NCBI RefSeq assembly: GCF_020911865.1
Contig: NZ_CP087131.1
Location: 1,674,001-1,738,000 of the forward strand
DNA: 64,000 nucleotides
Direction of reading: 5' to 3'
Source of the DNA: Chryseobacterium sp. C-71
Lineage (GTDB): Bacteria > Bacteroidota > Bacteroidia > Flavobacteriales > Weeksellaceae
Every line of letters starts with the position of its first letter. Within the stretch, counting starts at the first letter, position 1. Positions 33,850 to 42,973 of this stretch are shown here, in pieces. The notes beneath the pieces were generated by a model. It worked only from the letters and a program-made list of their open reading frames with translations, made no database searches and had not been told where the DNA came from. Made by a program: the position numbers and the translations under genes.

Positions 33850-35994
33850 ATGAAAAACATTTCATCAGTATTGTTAGTTTCTGCTTTGGCATTCAATTAT
33901 TCTTGTACTACCACAATGAAAACAAACGACATAAAACAGGAAATTCCTGTTCCTGATTCTTCGCTTTCTTCCAATCCGTTTATGAAGAAAAGCAAGCTTC
34001 AATACGAAACCCCGGAATTTGATAAAATTAAAAACGAGCACTTTAAACCCGCTTTTGAATTCGGTTTAAAACAGCACGATGCAGAGATTTTAAAAATCGC
34101 CAACAATTCTGAAACTGCAACTTTTGACAATACAATCGTTGCATTGGAGAAAAGCGGAGAAGTTTTAAAAAGAGCGATGATTGTATTTTCAAATCTGACG
34201 AGTGCAAATACAAATCCTACATTACAGGCATTAGACGAAGAGTACGCTCCTATTTTCGCGGCTCATTCTGACAAAATGTATCTGAATGAAAATCTTTATA
34301 AAAGAATTAAATCAATCACAGAAAACGGTTTAGATTCTGAAAGCAAAAGATTATTACAGTTTTATAAGCAAAACTTTGAAATCGCAGGAGCCAATCTGTC
34401 TTCGGCTGACAAAGAAAAATTAAAGCAGGTCAATCAGGAATTGGCTTCTCTTTCCACTCAATATTCCAATAAATTATTGGAAGCGAGAAAGCAAGGTGGT
34501 GTTTTCTTTTCTGAAGCAAAAGAATTAGACGGACTTTCCGCTGACGAAATTTCGGCAGCAGCAAGTGATGCAAAAACTGCAGGACAACCCGGAAAATATC
34601 TTTTAGCTTTACAAAATACAACACAGCAACCTCTTTTGCAAAACCTGAAAAACAGAGCAACAAGAGAAAAACTATTCAAAGCTTCTTGGACAAGAGCTGA
34701 AAAAAGCGACGGAAATGACACAAGAGAAACGATTGAAAAATTAGCCAAGCTTAGACTTAAAAAAGCTCAGATTTTAGGCAAAAAAAGTTTCGCAGAATGG
34801 AAATTACAGGATCAGATGGCAAAAAAACCTGAAGCTGCTGTAAAACTGATGAATCAAGTCGCAACTCCTGCTGTAGAAACAGCAAAACGTGAAGCAAAAG
34901 ATATTCAGGATTTGATTGATCAGCAGAAAGGAGGTTTCAAAGTAGAACCTTGGGACTGGAATTTTTATGCTGAACAGGTGAGAAAAGCCAAATTTGATTT
35001 AGATGAAAACCAAATCAAACCTTATTTTGAAATCACGACCGTTTTGGAAAAAGGAGTTTTCTTCGCTGCCGAAAAATTCTACGGATTAACTTTCAAAAAG
35101 AGAACCGATCTTCCTGTATACCATCCAGATGTTGTAACCTACGAAGTTTTCGATCATGACGGAAAATCTATCGCTATTTATTATCTTGATTTCTACACAA
35201 GGGATTCTAAAAGCGGTGGAGCTTGGATGAGCAATTATGTTGAGCAATCCTATTTATTGGGAACAAAGCCTGTAATAGTAAACTGCTACAATTACCAAAA
35301 ACCTGCTCCGGGTAAACCTTCATTAATCAGTTTTGATGATGTTTCAACAATTTTCCATGAGTTTGGTCACTCCATTCACGGAATGTTTGCAAGCCAGAAA
35401 TACCCATCACTTTCAGGAACTAATGTTCCGAGAGATTTTGTGGAATTCCCTTCTCAGATTAATGAACATTGGGCATTAGATCCTGTTGTTTTGAAAAACT
35501 ACGCTTTACATTACGAAACAAAACAGCCTATTCCACAGGCTTTGGTTGATAAAATTAAAAAAGCAGCAACTTTCAATCAAGGTTATATGACGACTGAATT
35601 GGTTTCTGCTGCAGCTTTGGATATGGATTGGCATTCTGTAACGAACGACGGGCAATTGCTTCCTGTTTTAGATTTTGAAAAACAATCTTTAAATAATCAC
35701 GGATTTACTTTGGCAACCGTTCCTCCAAGATATCACACTCCTTATTTTGCACACATTTGGGGCGGAGGATATTCGGCAGGATATTACGCTTATTTGTGGT
35801 CTGAAACTTTAGACAATGACGCTTGGGAATGGATTTCAAAGAACGGTGGCTTGACAAGAGAAAATGGTGACCGTTTCAGAAAATATATTCTTTCTGTAGG
35901 AAATTCTGTTGATTTGAATCAGGCATTCAGAGATTTTACAGGACACGATCCGGATATCAAACCGTTGTTGAGAAGCAGAGGTTTTATTAAATAA
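33850..35994 (+). CDS. dcp: M3-family peptidyl-dipeptidase (Dcp-like), lipoprotein
   Basis: The protein has about 714 residues from ATG 33850, preferred over 33817 because it starts a lipoprotein signal (LLVSALAFNYSC). The M3 zinc site is TIFHEFGHSIHGMF (around residue 500; two His and the catalytic Glu), with a downstream Glu in the NEHWA block. The C-terminal Dcp signature is FAHIWGGGYSAGYYAYLWSETLDNDAW. Dcp enzymes remove dipeptides from peptide C-termini. A lipid-anchored copy would act in the periplasm. The upstream 249 bases (33568-33816) are very AT-rich, and only promoter-like sequence was seen there. Confidence 0.92.
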   Translation: MKNISSVLLVSALAFNYSCTTTMKTNDIKQEIPVPDSSLSSNPFMKKSKLQYETPEFDKIKNEHFKPAFEFGLKQHDAEILKIANNSETATFDNTIVALEKSGEVLKRAMIVFSNLTSANTNPTLQALDEEYAPIFAAHSDKMYLNENLYKRIKSITENGLDSESKRLLQFYKQNFEIAGANLSSADKEKLKQVNQELASLSTQYSNKLLEARKQGGVFFSEAKELDGLSADEISAAASDAKTAGQPGKYLLALQNTTQQPLLQNLKNRATREKLFKASWTRAEKSDGNDTRETIEKLAKLRLKKAQILGKKSFAEWKLQDQMAKKPEAAVKLMNQVATPAVETAKREAKDIQDLIDQQKGGFKVEPWDWNFYAEQVRKAKFDLDENQIKPYFEITTVLEKGVFFAAEKFYGLTFKKRTDLPVYHPDVVTYEVFDHDGKSIAIYYLDFYTRDSKSGGAWMSNYVEQSYLLGTKPVIVNCYNYQKPAPGKPSLISFDDVSTIFHEFGHSIHGMFASQKYPSLSGTNVPRDFVEFPSQINEHWALDPVVLKNYALHYETKQPIPQALVDKIKKAATFNQGYMTTELVSAAALDMDWHSVTNDGQLLPVLDFEKQSLNNHGFTLATVPPRYHTPYFAHIWGGGYSAGYYAYLWSETLDNDAWEWISKNGGLTRENGDRFRKYILSVGNSVDLNQAFRDFTGHDPDIKPLLRSRGFIK

Positions 35995-35999
35995 ATTTT

Positions 36000-36028
36000 A
36001 AAAGCATTCATTTTTTGGATGCTTTTTG
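36000..36028 (+). terminator. Terminator of dcp
   Basis: The arms agcattca and tggatgct (one G-U pair) with a T-loop are followed by a T-run, just after the dcp stop. Confidence 0.6.
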
Positions 36029-36054
36029 TTTTCAAATGGTAGTGTTTTTTTTAA

Positions 36055-36123
36055 TCTCCCACAGATTGCACAGATTAAAATATAACGCAAGCATCCGTGG
36101 AAATCTGTGCAATCTGTGGGAGA
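36055..36123. repeat. Long inverted repeat with perfect 22-bp arms
   Basis: The arm 36055-36076 is the exact reverse complement of 36102-36123, with a 25-base loop. The core word cagattgcacagatt is repeated within each arm. It lies between dcp and the ychJ promoter and carries no ORF. It resembles a dispersed palindromic element rather than a terminator, because no U-run follows. Confidence 0.7.
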
Positions 36124-36150
36124 GATATTATTTGCGAAAAAATATTCGTG

Positions 36151-36158
36151 TAAATTTG
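36151..36158 (+). promoter_or_regulatory. Promoter -7 box (TAAATTTG) of ychJ
   Basis: It is a perfect TAnnTTTG, 19 bases before the ATG. Confidence 0.65.
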
Positions 36159-36177
36159 CCTTTTAAAATTTAAAAAA

Positions 36178-36555
36178 ATGAATTGTCCCTGCTGCTCCGG
36201 AAAAACCTACGAAGAATGCTGTAAACCTTATCACACCGGAGAAAAATTTGCTCCAACTGCCGAAGCATTGATGCGTTCAAGATTTTCTGCATTTGCCATT
36301 CCGAATGGAAAATATTTAATGGAAACAACTTCGCCCGGAAAAAGACAGTTTCACAATACAAAAGATTTGCAGGAATGGGGAGAAATCAATGAATGGACAA
36401 AACTGGAAATCGTAGACAAACCATCGATGAATAAAGTAGAATTCAAAGCACATTATACTGATGAAGACGGACAAAACCAAATTCACCACGAATTATCGCT
36501 CTTCAAAATGATTCAAAACCGTTGGTATTATGTTTCGGGAGAATTTTTAGACTAA
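36178..36555 (+). CDS. YchJ-family SEC-C zinc protein
   Basis: The 125-residue protein begins MNCPCCSGKTYEECCKPYHTGEK, a SEC-C-like zinc motif (CxCxxG...CC). It is followed by APTAEALMRSRFSAFAIPNGKYLMETT, the YchJ family signature. The rest is an NTF2-like fold with WTKLEIVDKPSMNKVEFKAHY. Only one SEC-C motif is present, whereas some YchJ proteins carry a second at the C-terminus. The biochemical function is unknown. It has its own promoter and a shared terminator with the convergent FKBP gene. Confidence 0.85.
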   Translation: MNCPCCSGKTYEECCKPYHTGEKFAPTAEALMRSRFSAFAIPNGKYLMETTSPGKRQFHNTKDLQEWGEINEWTKLEIVDKPSMNKVEFKAHYTDEDGQNQIHHELSLFKMIQNRWYYVSGEFLD

Positions 36556-36569
36556 TTATTTAACAAAAA

Positions 36570-36597
36570 AAATGTCCGATCAAAAAATCGGACATTT
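36570..36597. terminator. Bidirectional terminator between ychJ and the FKBP gene
   Basis: The perfect 11-base arms aaatgtccgat and atcggacattt with an A-rich loop lie between convergent genes. Confidence 0.85.
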
Positions 36598-36617
36598 ATA
36601 TTATTCAAATACTTTGA

Positions 36618-37118
36618 TTAATGAGCTTCGTTTCCGTCAATGCCGTGAGCATGACCGTGAGACAATTCTTCTTCAGTTGCAGGACGAGTATTTAAAATTT
36701 CAACCTGGAAATCTAAAACTTTCCCCGCCATTGGATGATTTAAATCTGCGATAACAACTTCTGGTGTAACTTCTACCACAAAAGCCTGGAAATTATTTCC
36801 TTCGTTATCAGACAAAGGCAAAATAGCTCCCACTGGTGGAATTCCCGCTTCTCCAAACATATCGATTGGCAACTGAGCAATCGCATCTTCTTGCTTTTCA
36901 CCATAAGCTTCTTCCGGCTGAATCACAAAAGCAGCAGTATCACCAGCTTTCAAACCGTGGATATTTTGTTCAAATTTAGGAATCATCATTCCCAAACCAT
37001 ATAAAAATGTAAGCGGATTTTCTGCAGTTGTTTCTTCTACAAGGATTTTGCTTCCATCCTCTTCGATAGTGTGAAGAATATACTTTACAGCTACCACATG
37101 ATTGTTATCAATAGTCAT
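36618..37118 (-). CDS. SlyD-like FKBP-type peptidyl-prolyl isomerase
   Basis: The protein has 166 residues from ATG 37118; an upstream frame extension is basic and poorly conserved. The domain starts MTIDNNHVVAVKYILHT and contains PLTFLYGLGMMIPKFEQNIHGLKAGD (about residues 33-58), the FKBP active-site core. An insert-in-flap domain around QPEEAYGEKQ and VVIADLNHPMAGKVLDFQVEI is typical of SlyD. The tail is short and His-rich (HGHAHGIDGNEAH), a weak version of the metal-binding tail of E. coli SlyD. It probably acts as a folding helper in the cytoplasm. Confidence 0.88.
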   Translation of the reverse strand: MTIDNNHVVAVKYILHTIEEDGSKILVEETTAENPLTFLYGLGMMIPKFEQNIHGLKAGDTAAFVIQPEEAYGEKQEDAIAQLPIDMFGEAGIPPVGAILPLSDNEGNNFQAFVVEVTPEVVIADLNHPMAGKVLDFQVEILNTRPATEEELSHGHAHGIDGNEAH

Positions 37119-37251
37119 ATTTCTTTTTTTGCGTGATTTTTTTTCACGATTAAACGGCACAAAGATAAGGTTTTTGAAATGATTCAAAAGATCATCATCT
37201 TCAACCCATTATTTAATATGTCATAAATATCAAGCTGAAGCGATCCGAAGT

Positions 37252-37503
37252 CTATTCTTCTTTATTTCTCGCCTGTTTTTTCTTCTGCCTCAAAACATAC
37301 AAATACAAACTCTCCACTTTTGTCCTCGCCCAATCTGTTTTTCGTAAAAACTTCAGAGAAGAATTGATGCTTGGGTTATCTGTAAAACATTTGATATTAA
37401 TTTGTTTTCCTAACTCCTCAAAACCTTGATAATATTCCACCAGTTCTTCAAGGATGGTATCAAGACGTTTTCCGTGTAAAGGATCTTTAGATTGTTGTTC
37501 CAT
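37252..37503 (-). CDS. VF530-family DNA-binding protein (DUF2132)
   Basis: The protein has 83 residues from ATG 37503; an upstream in-frame ATG (37566) runs into the tandem repeat and gives an unlikely Cys/Phe-rich leader. The sequence KDPLHGKRLDTILEELVEYYQGFEELGKQINIKCF...NPSINSSLKFLRKTDWARTKVESLYL matches the VF530/DUF2132 family, named from a Vibrio DNA-binding protein. It has a compact alpha-helical fold and ends in basic residues (RQKKKQARNKEE). The precise role is unknown. The promoter and 5' region overlap the edge of the 168-bp repeats. Confidence 0.82.
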   Translation of the reverse strand: MEQQSKDPLHGKRLDTILEELVEYYQGFEELGKQINIKCFTDNPSINSSLKFLRKTDWARTKVESLYLYVLRQKKKQARNKEE

Positions 37504-37526
37504 TTTGTAAAAATAGAGATAAAATT

Positions 37527-37978
37527 GCATTTGGTTACAAACAACATTGAAACAAACTAACTGCAACTGAATTTGGTTACAAACAGGGTTGTTTTAAATA
37601 AAATGCAAGCTCCGGAAGTCACAAACAAGATTGAAACAAACCAACTGCAATTGCATTTTGTTACAAACAGGGTTATTTTAAATAAAAGTATTCTGCATTT
37701 GGTTACAAACAACATTGAAACAAACTAATTGCAACTGCATTTGGTTACAAACAGGGTTGTTTTAAATAAAATGCAAGCTCCGGAAGTCACAAACAAGATT
37801 GAAACAAACCAACTGCAATTGCATTTTGTTACAAACAGGGTTATTTTAAATAAAAGTATTCTGCATTTGGTTACAAACAACTTGAAACAAACCAACTGCA
37901 ACTGCATTTTGTTACAAACAAGGCTGTTTTAAACAAAATACGCCTCCGGAACTTACAAACTAGGTTGTTTTGAACGAC
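37527..37978. repeat. Tandem array of 168-bp units, about 2.7 copies
   Basis: Units start at gcatttggttacaaacaac at 37527, 37695 and 37863, an exact spacing of 168. The first two units are nearly identical; the third is diverged and shorter. Inside each unit the words ttacaaacagggtt, gaaacaaac and aactgcaa recur, so the unit itself was built by duplication. Open frames run through on both strands, but none has support as a gene. Bases 37979-38303 hold nothing recognisable. Confidence 0.85.
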
Positions 37979-38303
37979 CAAAGATTTTATTCCATTCTCG
38001 AAATAGCTAAATAAAAATTACTTTTGAATAAAAAACTGTAGAATTAAATATTGGAATATACGATTGTCCGCAATCTGTCATAATTAAAAATACTTTGTAT
38101 TTCTTTGTTGAGTTAACGCCTTTATATAACTTAAGGACGGGCAATATTTAAAAATTCCTTGTTTGACCTTGCGTTAAATTAAGAACTATGATAAATTACA
38201 GATATGCATATTGAAATACCATCTGAAACAAAGTTTTCTCTACAGAATAGATTAATTTAGCAATACCAATTTTAAAGTAAAATTTACCAAAAATAAAGTT
38301 GAG

Positions 38304-38465
38304 ATGAGTAGAAATACAGATGCCAATAAAAAAATTCACAATAAGAAAATTGCCAACAAGAAGCGTAAAATTCAGGAAGCTGAACTGAAAAGAAAAAACC
38401 GTCTGAAAGAAATGCGCGAAAATAGAAAAGAAAAATCAGCCGAAGATCAACAAAACGAAGATTAA
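38304..38465 (+). CDS. Small basic protein upstream of sbcD
   Basis: The 53-residue ORF starts at ATG 38304 (MSRNTDANKKIHNKKIANKK...) and ends 2 bases before the sbcD start. It is almost a single highly charged helix: about half its residues are Lys, Arg, Glu or Asn, with an ELKRKNRLKEMRENRKEK stretch and an acidic end (AEDQQNED). No family is recognised. The tight spacing to sbcD favours a real, cotranscribed gene. The charge pattern could suit a nucleic-acid or ribosome binder. Conservation was not tested. Confidence 0.6.
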   Translation: MSRNTDANKKIHNKKIANKKRKIQEAELKRKNRLKEMRENRKEKSAEDQQNED

Positions 38466-38467
38466 AG

Positions 38468-39679
38468 ATGAAAATCTTACACACCGCCGATTGGCATTTA
38501 GGTAAACGTCTCGACCGTTTTTCAAGATTGGAAGAACAGATTTTGGTGATGGACGAAATCATTCAGATTGCCGATCAGCACAACGTCGATTTGGTTTTGA
38601 TTGCAGGAGATTTATTCGATAATTTCAATCCAAGTGTAGAGGCGACAGAACTTTTTTATAAAACTTTAAAACGTTTATCATTAAACGGAAAACGTCCTGT
38701 CATTGCTATTTCAGGCAATCACGATTCTCCGAGTCTGATTGACGCTCCTGATCCTTTAGCCCGTGAATGCGGAATTATTTTAATTGGATATCCAAAAGCT
38801 GCTATCAATCCTTTTGAATTGGAACATTTTAAAATATCAAATTCAGCAGCAGGTTTTATCGAATTAGAATTTAAAAACCAAAATTTCCCTGTCAGAATTT
38901 TGCATACACCTTATGCAAATGAAGTTCGTTTAAAAGAATATTTCGGAGAAAATAAGGAAGAAGAGCTCAACAATGTTCTGAGAGAAAACTGGAAGCAAAC
39001 TGCCGATAAATTCTGTAACGAAAACGGAGTCAATCTTTTGATGACTCATTTGTATATGAACAAAAAAGGCGCACCCATTTTAGAAGAACCCGAAGGTGAA
39101 AAACCCATAAAAATCGGAAATGCAGACCTTGTTTTTTCAGATATTATTCCACACCAGATTCAATATACGGCTTTGGGACATTTGCATGGTTTTCAGAATA
39201 TTGGAACGGAAGAAAAACCTGTGGTGTATTCGTCTTCTCCACTTTGCTACAGCTTTAGCGAGACCGGACAAACAAAATACGTTTCCATTATTGAAGCCGA
39301 ACCTAATAAGCCGGTAACTTTTGAGAAAATCGCTTTACAAAACGGTAAACAACTCGTCAGAAAAACATTTGATTCGATTGAAAATACGATTAAATGGCTT
39401 AAAGAAAATCCAAATACTTTAGTTGAACTGACTATAGAAAGCGAAACTTTTTTAAAAGCCGATGAAAGAAAACTCATTTATCAATCTCATTCCGGAATTG
39501 TGCATTTGATCCCGAAAATCAGAAATCAGGATTTTAATGAAAATCAGCTTGGTGACATTAATTTAAATCAGGATATACAATCTTTATTCAATGATTATTT
39601 TAAATCCAAAAATGGCGGTCAGGAAGCAAATGAAGAATTAATTAATTTGTTTAATGAAATTGTTAGCTCTGAGAAATAA
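38468..39679 (+). CDS. sbcD: Exonuclease subunit SbcD
   Basis: The 403-residue Mre11-type nuclease has phosphoesterase motifs MKILHTADWHLGKRLDRFSR (residues 1-20), VDLVLIAGDLFDNFNPS (about 38-54), VIAISGNHDSP (about 79-89), LLMTHLYMNKKGAP (about 190) and YTALGHLHGFQN (about 233-244). With SbcC it cleaves hairpins and blocked DNA ends in an ATP-controlled way. The gene order small ORF-sbcD-sbcC is collinear, but sbcC follows only after a 190-base gap that holds an inverted-repeat element. Confidence 0.94.
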   Translation: MKILHTADWHLGKRLDRFSRLEEQILVMDEIIQIADQHNVDLVLIAGDLFDNFNPSVEATELFYKTLKRLSLNGKRPVIAISGNHDSPSLIDAPDPLARECGIILIGYPKAAINPFELEHFKISNSAAGFIELEFKNQNFPVRILHTPYANEVRLKEYFGENKEEELNNVLRENWKQTADKFCNENGVNLLMTHLYMNKKGAPILEEPEGEKPIKIGNADLVFSDIIPHQIQYTALGHLHGFQNIGTEEKPVVYSSSPLCYSFSETGQTKYVSIIEAEPNKPVTFEKIALQNGKQLVRKTFDSIENTIKWLKENPNTLVELTIESETFLKADERKLIYQSHSGIVHLIPKIRNQDFNENQLGDINLNQDIQSLFNDYFKSKNGGQEANEELINLFNEIVSSEK

Positions 39680-39690
39680 TCCATACTATA

Positions 39691-39813
39691 AACCATTAAG
39701 ATGGATTTAAGAAGTTAAGTTTATTTAAGGGAAATAAATTTCTTAAGATAGTACTCTTCGCTTTGCTTGCAAAGCCTTAACTATTCTCAACTTCTTAAAT
39801 GTCCTTAATGGTT
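39691..39813. repeat. MITE-like imperfect palindrome, copy B
   Basis: The outer arms aaccattaag (39691-39700) and cttaatggtt (39804-39813) are perfect inverts. The interior is rich in ttaag/cttaa words, as in copy A at 10003-10135. It lies inside the sbcDC operon. Confidence 0.65.
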
Positions 39814-39869
39814 CAAATTTTAAATTTATTTTTTAAACTAAAAACCAAAAACTATCAACAACCAATTGT

Positions 39870-42800
39870 ATGATTCCAATTCAACTTACCATAGAAGGTC
39901 TTTACTCCTATCAGGAACGCCAGAAAATTAATTTTGAAAATCTTACAGAAGCTGGTTTATTTGGAATTTTCGGTTCGGTAGGTTCCGGAAAATCTTCTAT
40001 TCTGGAAGCCATTTCTTTTGCATTATACAGCGAAACAGAACGTCTCAACGCAAGAGACAAACGTGCTTACAATATGATGAATTTGAAATCAAACAAATCG
40101 TATATCGAGTTTGATTTTATTAATTATGAGAATAAAAAATTCCGTGCGACAAGAGAATTCCGACGTAATTCTAAAAATTTCGAAGATGTAAAAACGCCCA
40201 CGGTAAACTTTTACGAATGGAAAAATGAAAGCTGGATTCCTCTGGATCATTCTAATGCGGAAAAAATAATTGGATTGAGTTATGCGAATTTTAAGCGAAC
40301 CATCATCATTCCGCAAGGTCAGTTTAAAGAATTTTTAGAGCTTGGCGCAGCTGACCGCACGAATATGATGAAGGAAATCTTCAGCCTGCAGCGTTTTGAT
40401 TTACAGAATAATGTTTCAGCTTTAAATGCTAAAAACAGATCAGAGCTCGATCAGTTGGAAGGTCAGCTGAAAGGTTTTGAGGAAGTGAATGAAGAACAAA
40501 TTTTGGTTCAAAAAGAAAATTTAAAAACTGAACAGCAGAAATTTGAAGAGGTAAAAATTCAGTTTAAAAATATTGAACAAAAATACCAGCAGCTTAAAAA
40601 TTTAAAAACAGATTTTGAATCGCTGAAACAGAAAAAAACAGATTTTGAAAAACTTAGCATTCAAAAGACAAACATTGATGAATTAGAAACCAAAACTGAA
40701 CTTTTTGATAAAGTTTTCAGAATCTTCACACCGATTATAACTGAAAAAAATAAGCTTCAGAAAGAAATTTCGGAGCAGTTGAAAAATAAAGAACATCAGT
40801 TTAAAAATTTACAGGAAACTGAAGGAAAATTTGAAAACATTAAAAATAAACTTTTGGCAATTCAGCCAAAATATGAAGCTTTACATCAATCAAAAATTCA
40901 GGAGAATGATTTGAGTCTGATGCTGCAAATGCTGACATTTTCAGACGAAATTGAAACTCTAAAAGAACGAACAAAAAAGGGCTCAGAAAAAGTAAAAGAA
41001 GTTGAAGAAAATCAAAAATTAATTCAGCAAAAAGCTCAGGAACTTTCTAAACAAATTGATTTCTTAAAGCCTAAAAAATTAGATTCTAATTTACTTTTAA
41101 ATGTAGGAAATTGGTTTTCAGAAAAGAAAAAATTAGAAGAATCTTTAAAAAGTCAGGTAGAAAAAATCAATGCAAAAAAACTTGAAACTGAAAGAATTTC
41201 AGAGGAATTAAAACCTTTTGAAATCAATCTTGAAACCTTTAAAAATGATTTTAAAGCTCAGATTGAAACTTTAGAAAACCAGAAGAAAACACTTTCTGAA
41301 AAGCGAAATCATCTTGAAGTTCAACAAAAATTAGCACATTTTGCCAGTGAACTCCACGACGGAGAATCTTGTCCGCTTTGTGGTGCTTTGGAGCATCCAA
41401 ATATTGTAGAATTTGACGATGTAAATTCAGAATTAAACGAAATTCAGAAAAAAATTGAACAGATTGAAACTCAAAAAGATCAAATTCAAAAACAATCTTT
41501 AGAAATCGAAAAAATACTTGACAGAAAAAAGATTTTTGAGGAACAATTGAAATCTGAAGAAGAGATTGTAAAGCAAATTCAAATCAACATTGAAGAACAT
41601 TTAAAAAGCTTTATCTGGACAGAATTTAATGCTGAAAATCAAAATGATTTTGAAGAAAAACGTCAGCAATCTTTCTCAATAGAAAAACAAATCGATGAAC
41701 TCAATCAAAAAATAGGTTTTGAACAAAAAAATCTGGATAAGGAAAGAGAAAATCTTGATAATTATAATAAGGCTTTAGAAAAATTCAGGCTTGATGAGGC
41801 AAAAAAAGAAGAGCAAATCAAAACAAATGAAGCTAATTTAAAAGTTTTGCAATGGATTGATTATAGAGAAAAAACAATTGCTGATGTTGAAGAAATTTAC
41901 ATTAAACTTTCGCAATCTAATCTCGAAACAGAACAGAATTATCAGCAATTAATTAAAGAAGAAAAAGAAATTTCGCCAAAATTAGCCGAGCAAAAAACAA
42001 TTGTCGATCAATTAGAAAAGAGAGTTACAGAATTAGAAAAAGAGAGTTTAGAAAATGAAAATATTTTAACGAAATCCTTAGTTGATAATAATTTCAATGA
42101 CGAAAATGCTGTTAAAAATATTCTACTGCAGGAAATTAATGTTCCGGACACGAGAAATATCATTCAGCAATTCAAAATTCAGTTTGAAATTGTAAAAAAT
42201 GACATTATTAATCTGGAAATCAAGCTCAAAGATTTTTCATTTGATGAAGAACAGTTTGCAGAAACTGAAAATCAGTTTAAAGCTTTTGAAATTGATTTAA
42301 AAAATGCAAATGATTCTGTAGTAAAAATTACGACAGAAATCGAAAGACTGGAAAAAGAATTCAAGAAAAAAGAAAGTCTTTTAAAAGATTTAGCACAACT
42401 TCAAAAACGCTCAGAAAATCTGAAAATAATGACCAATCTCTTTAAAGGAGCAGGTTTTGTGCAGTACGTTTCTTCCATTTATCTTCGTCAGTTATGTGAC
42501 CACGCCAATGTTCGTTTTCATCGAATGACAAGAAATCAACTAAGTTTACAGTTGAACGAAAGCAATGATTTTGAAATCGTTGATTATCTGAATGAAGGCC
42601 GAAGCCGAAGTGTAAAAACGCTTTCCGGCGGACAAGCTTTTCAGGTTTCATTGAGCCTTGCACTGGCTTTGGCCGAAAGTGTGCAGACGAATTCGCAATC
42701 GGAGAAAAATTTCTTTTTCATCGACGAAGGTTTTGGAACGCAAGATTTGGAATCGGTGAATATCGTCTTTGAAACACTGATGAATCTTCAGAAAGAAAAC

Positions 42801-42908
42801 CGAATTGTGGGAATTATTTCTCATGTCGAAGAGCTGAAAGAGAAAATTCCGGTTTCACTACATATTACGAAAGATGAGGAAAGGGGAAGCTTGATTGAGA
42901 TTGTGTAA
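39870..42908 (+). CDS. sbcC: Exonuclease subunit SbcC (Rad50-like ATPase)
   Basis: The 1012-residue SMC-like ATPase has Walker A GIFGSVGSGKSSILEA near residue 35. Long coiled coils (about residues 170-880) are broken at C501 and C504 by the zinc-hook motif CPLCG. The ABC signature KTLSGGQAFQVSLSLALALAE and Walker B FFFIDEGFGTQD lie near the C-terminus. Two molecules pair with SbcD to process DNA ends and hairpins. Length matches the family. The terminator at 42912-42947 follows, then an IS element. Confidence 0.95.
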   Translation: MIPIQLTIEGLYSYQERQKINFENLTEAGLFGIFGSVGSGKSSILEAISFALYSETERLNARDKRAYNMMNLKSNKSYIEFDFINYENKKFRATREFRRNSKNFEDVKTPTVNFYEWKNESWIPLDHSNAEKIIGLSYANFKRTIIIPQGQFKEFLELGAADRTNMMKEIFSLQRFDLQNNVSALNAKNRSELDQLEGQLKGFEEVNEEQILVQKENLKTEQQKFEEVKIQFKNIEQKYQQLKNLKTDFESLKQKKTDFEKLSIQKTNIDELETKTELFDKVFRIFTPIITEKNKLQKEISEQLKNKEHQFKNLQETEGKFENIKNKLLAIQPKYEALHQSKIQENDLSLMLQMLTFSDEIETLKERTKKGSEKVKEVEENQKLIQQKAQELSKQIDFLKPKKLDSNLLLNVGNWFSEKKKLEESLKSQVEKINAKKLETERISEELKPFEINLETFKNDFKAQIETLENQKKTLSEKRNHLEVQQKLAHFASELHDGESCPLCGALEHPNIVEFDDVNSELNEIQKKIEQIETQKDQIQKQSLEIEKILDRKKIFEEQLKSEEEIVKQIQINIEEHLKSFIWTEFNAENQNDFEEKRQQSFSIEKQIDELNQKIGFEQKNLDKERENLDNYNKALEKFRLDEAKKEEQIKTNEANLKVLQWIDYREKTIADVEEIYIKLSQSNLETEQNYQQLIKEEKEISPKLAEQKTIVDQLEKRVTELEKESLENENILTKSLVDNNFNDENAVKNILLQEINVPDTRNIIQQFKIQFEIVKNDIINLEIKLKDFSFDEEQFAETENQFKAFEIDLKNANDSVVKITTEIERLEKEFKKKESLLKDLAQLQKRSENLKIMTNLFKGAGFVQYVSSIYLRQLCDHANVRFHRMTRNQLSLQLNESNDFEIVDYLNEGRSRSVKTLSGGQAFQVSLSLALALAESVQTNSQSEKNFFFIDEGFGTQDLESVNIVFETLMNLQKENRIVGIISHVEELKEKIPVSLHITKDEERGSLIEIV

Positions 42909-42911
42909 CAA

Positions 42912-42947
42912 AAAACCCTTTCGGCGTTTGAAATGCTGAAAGGGTTA
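42912..42947 (+). terminator. Terminator of sbcC
   Basis: The stem aaccctttcggc/gctgaaagggtt (one mismatch) follows the sbcC stop at once. The loop is a few bases long; the flanks are A-rich before and mixed after. Confidence 0.6.
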
Positions 42948-42968
42948 GCTTTAGTAGCTTGTGTTATT

Positions 42969-42973
42969 ATCTT
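42969..42973. repeat. Target-site duplication of the IS (left copy)
   Basis: The word atctt directly before the left end of the IS matches atctt at 44008-44012 directly after the right end. Confidence 0.65.

Noticed and set aside
34430..34748. Open frames opposite dcp
   Set aside because: They are antisense shadows inside a well-supported gene and show no conserved domain.
37527..37978. The tandem repeats might be a CRISPR array or a short repeat-encoded gene
   Set aside because: The units are 168 bp and nearly identical throughout, without unique spacers, and no cas gene is near. Open frames on both strands arise from the repeat sequence itself and have no start signal or known motif.
38085..38165. 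Possible degraded gene or small RNA in the gap before the small basic ORF
   Set aside because: The stretch has no start codon with an open frame of useful length and no clear hairpin, so there is no support beyond AT-rich spacer.
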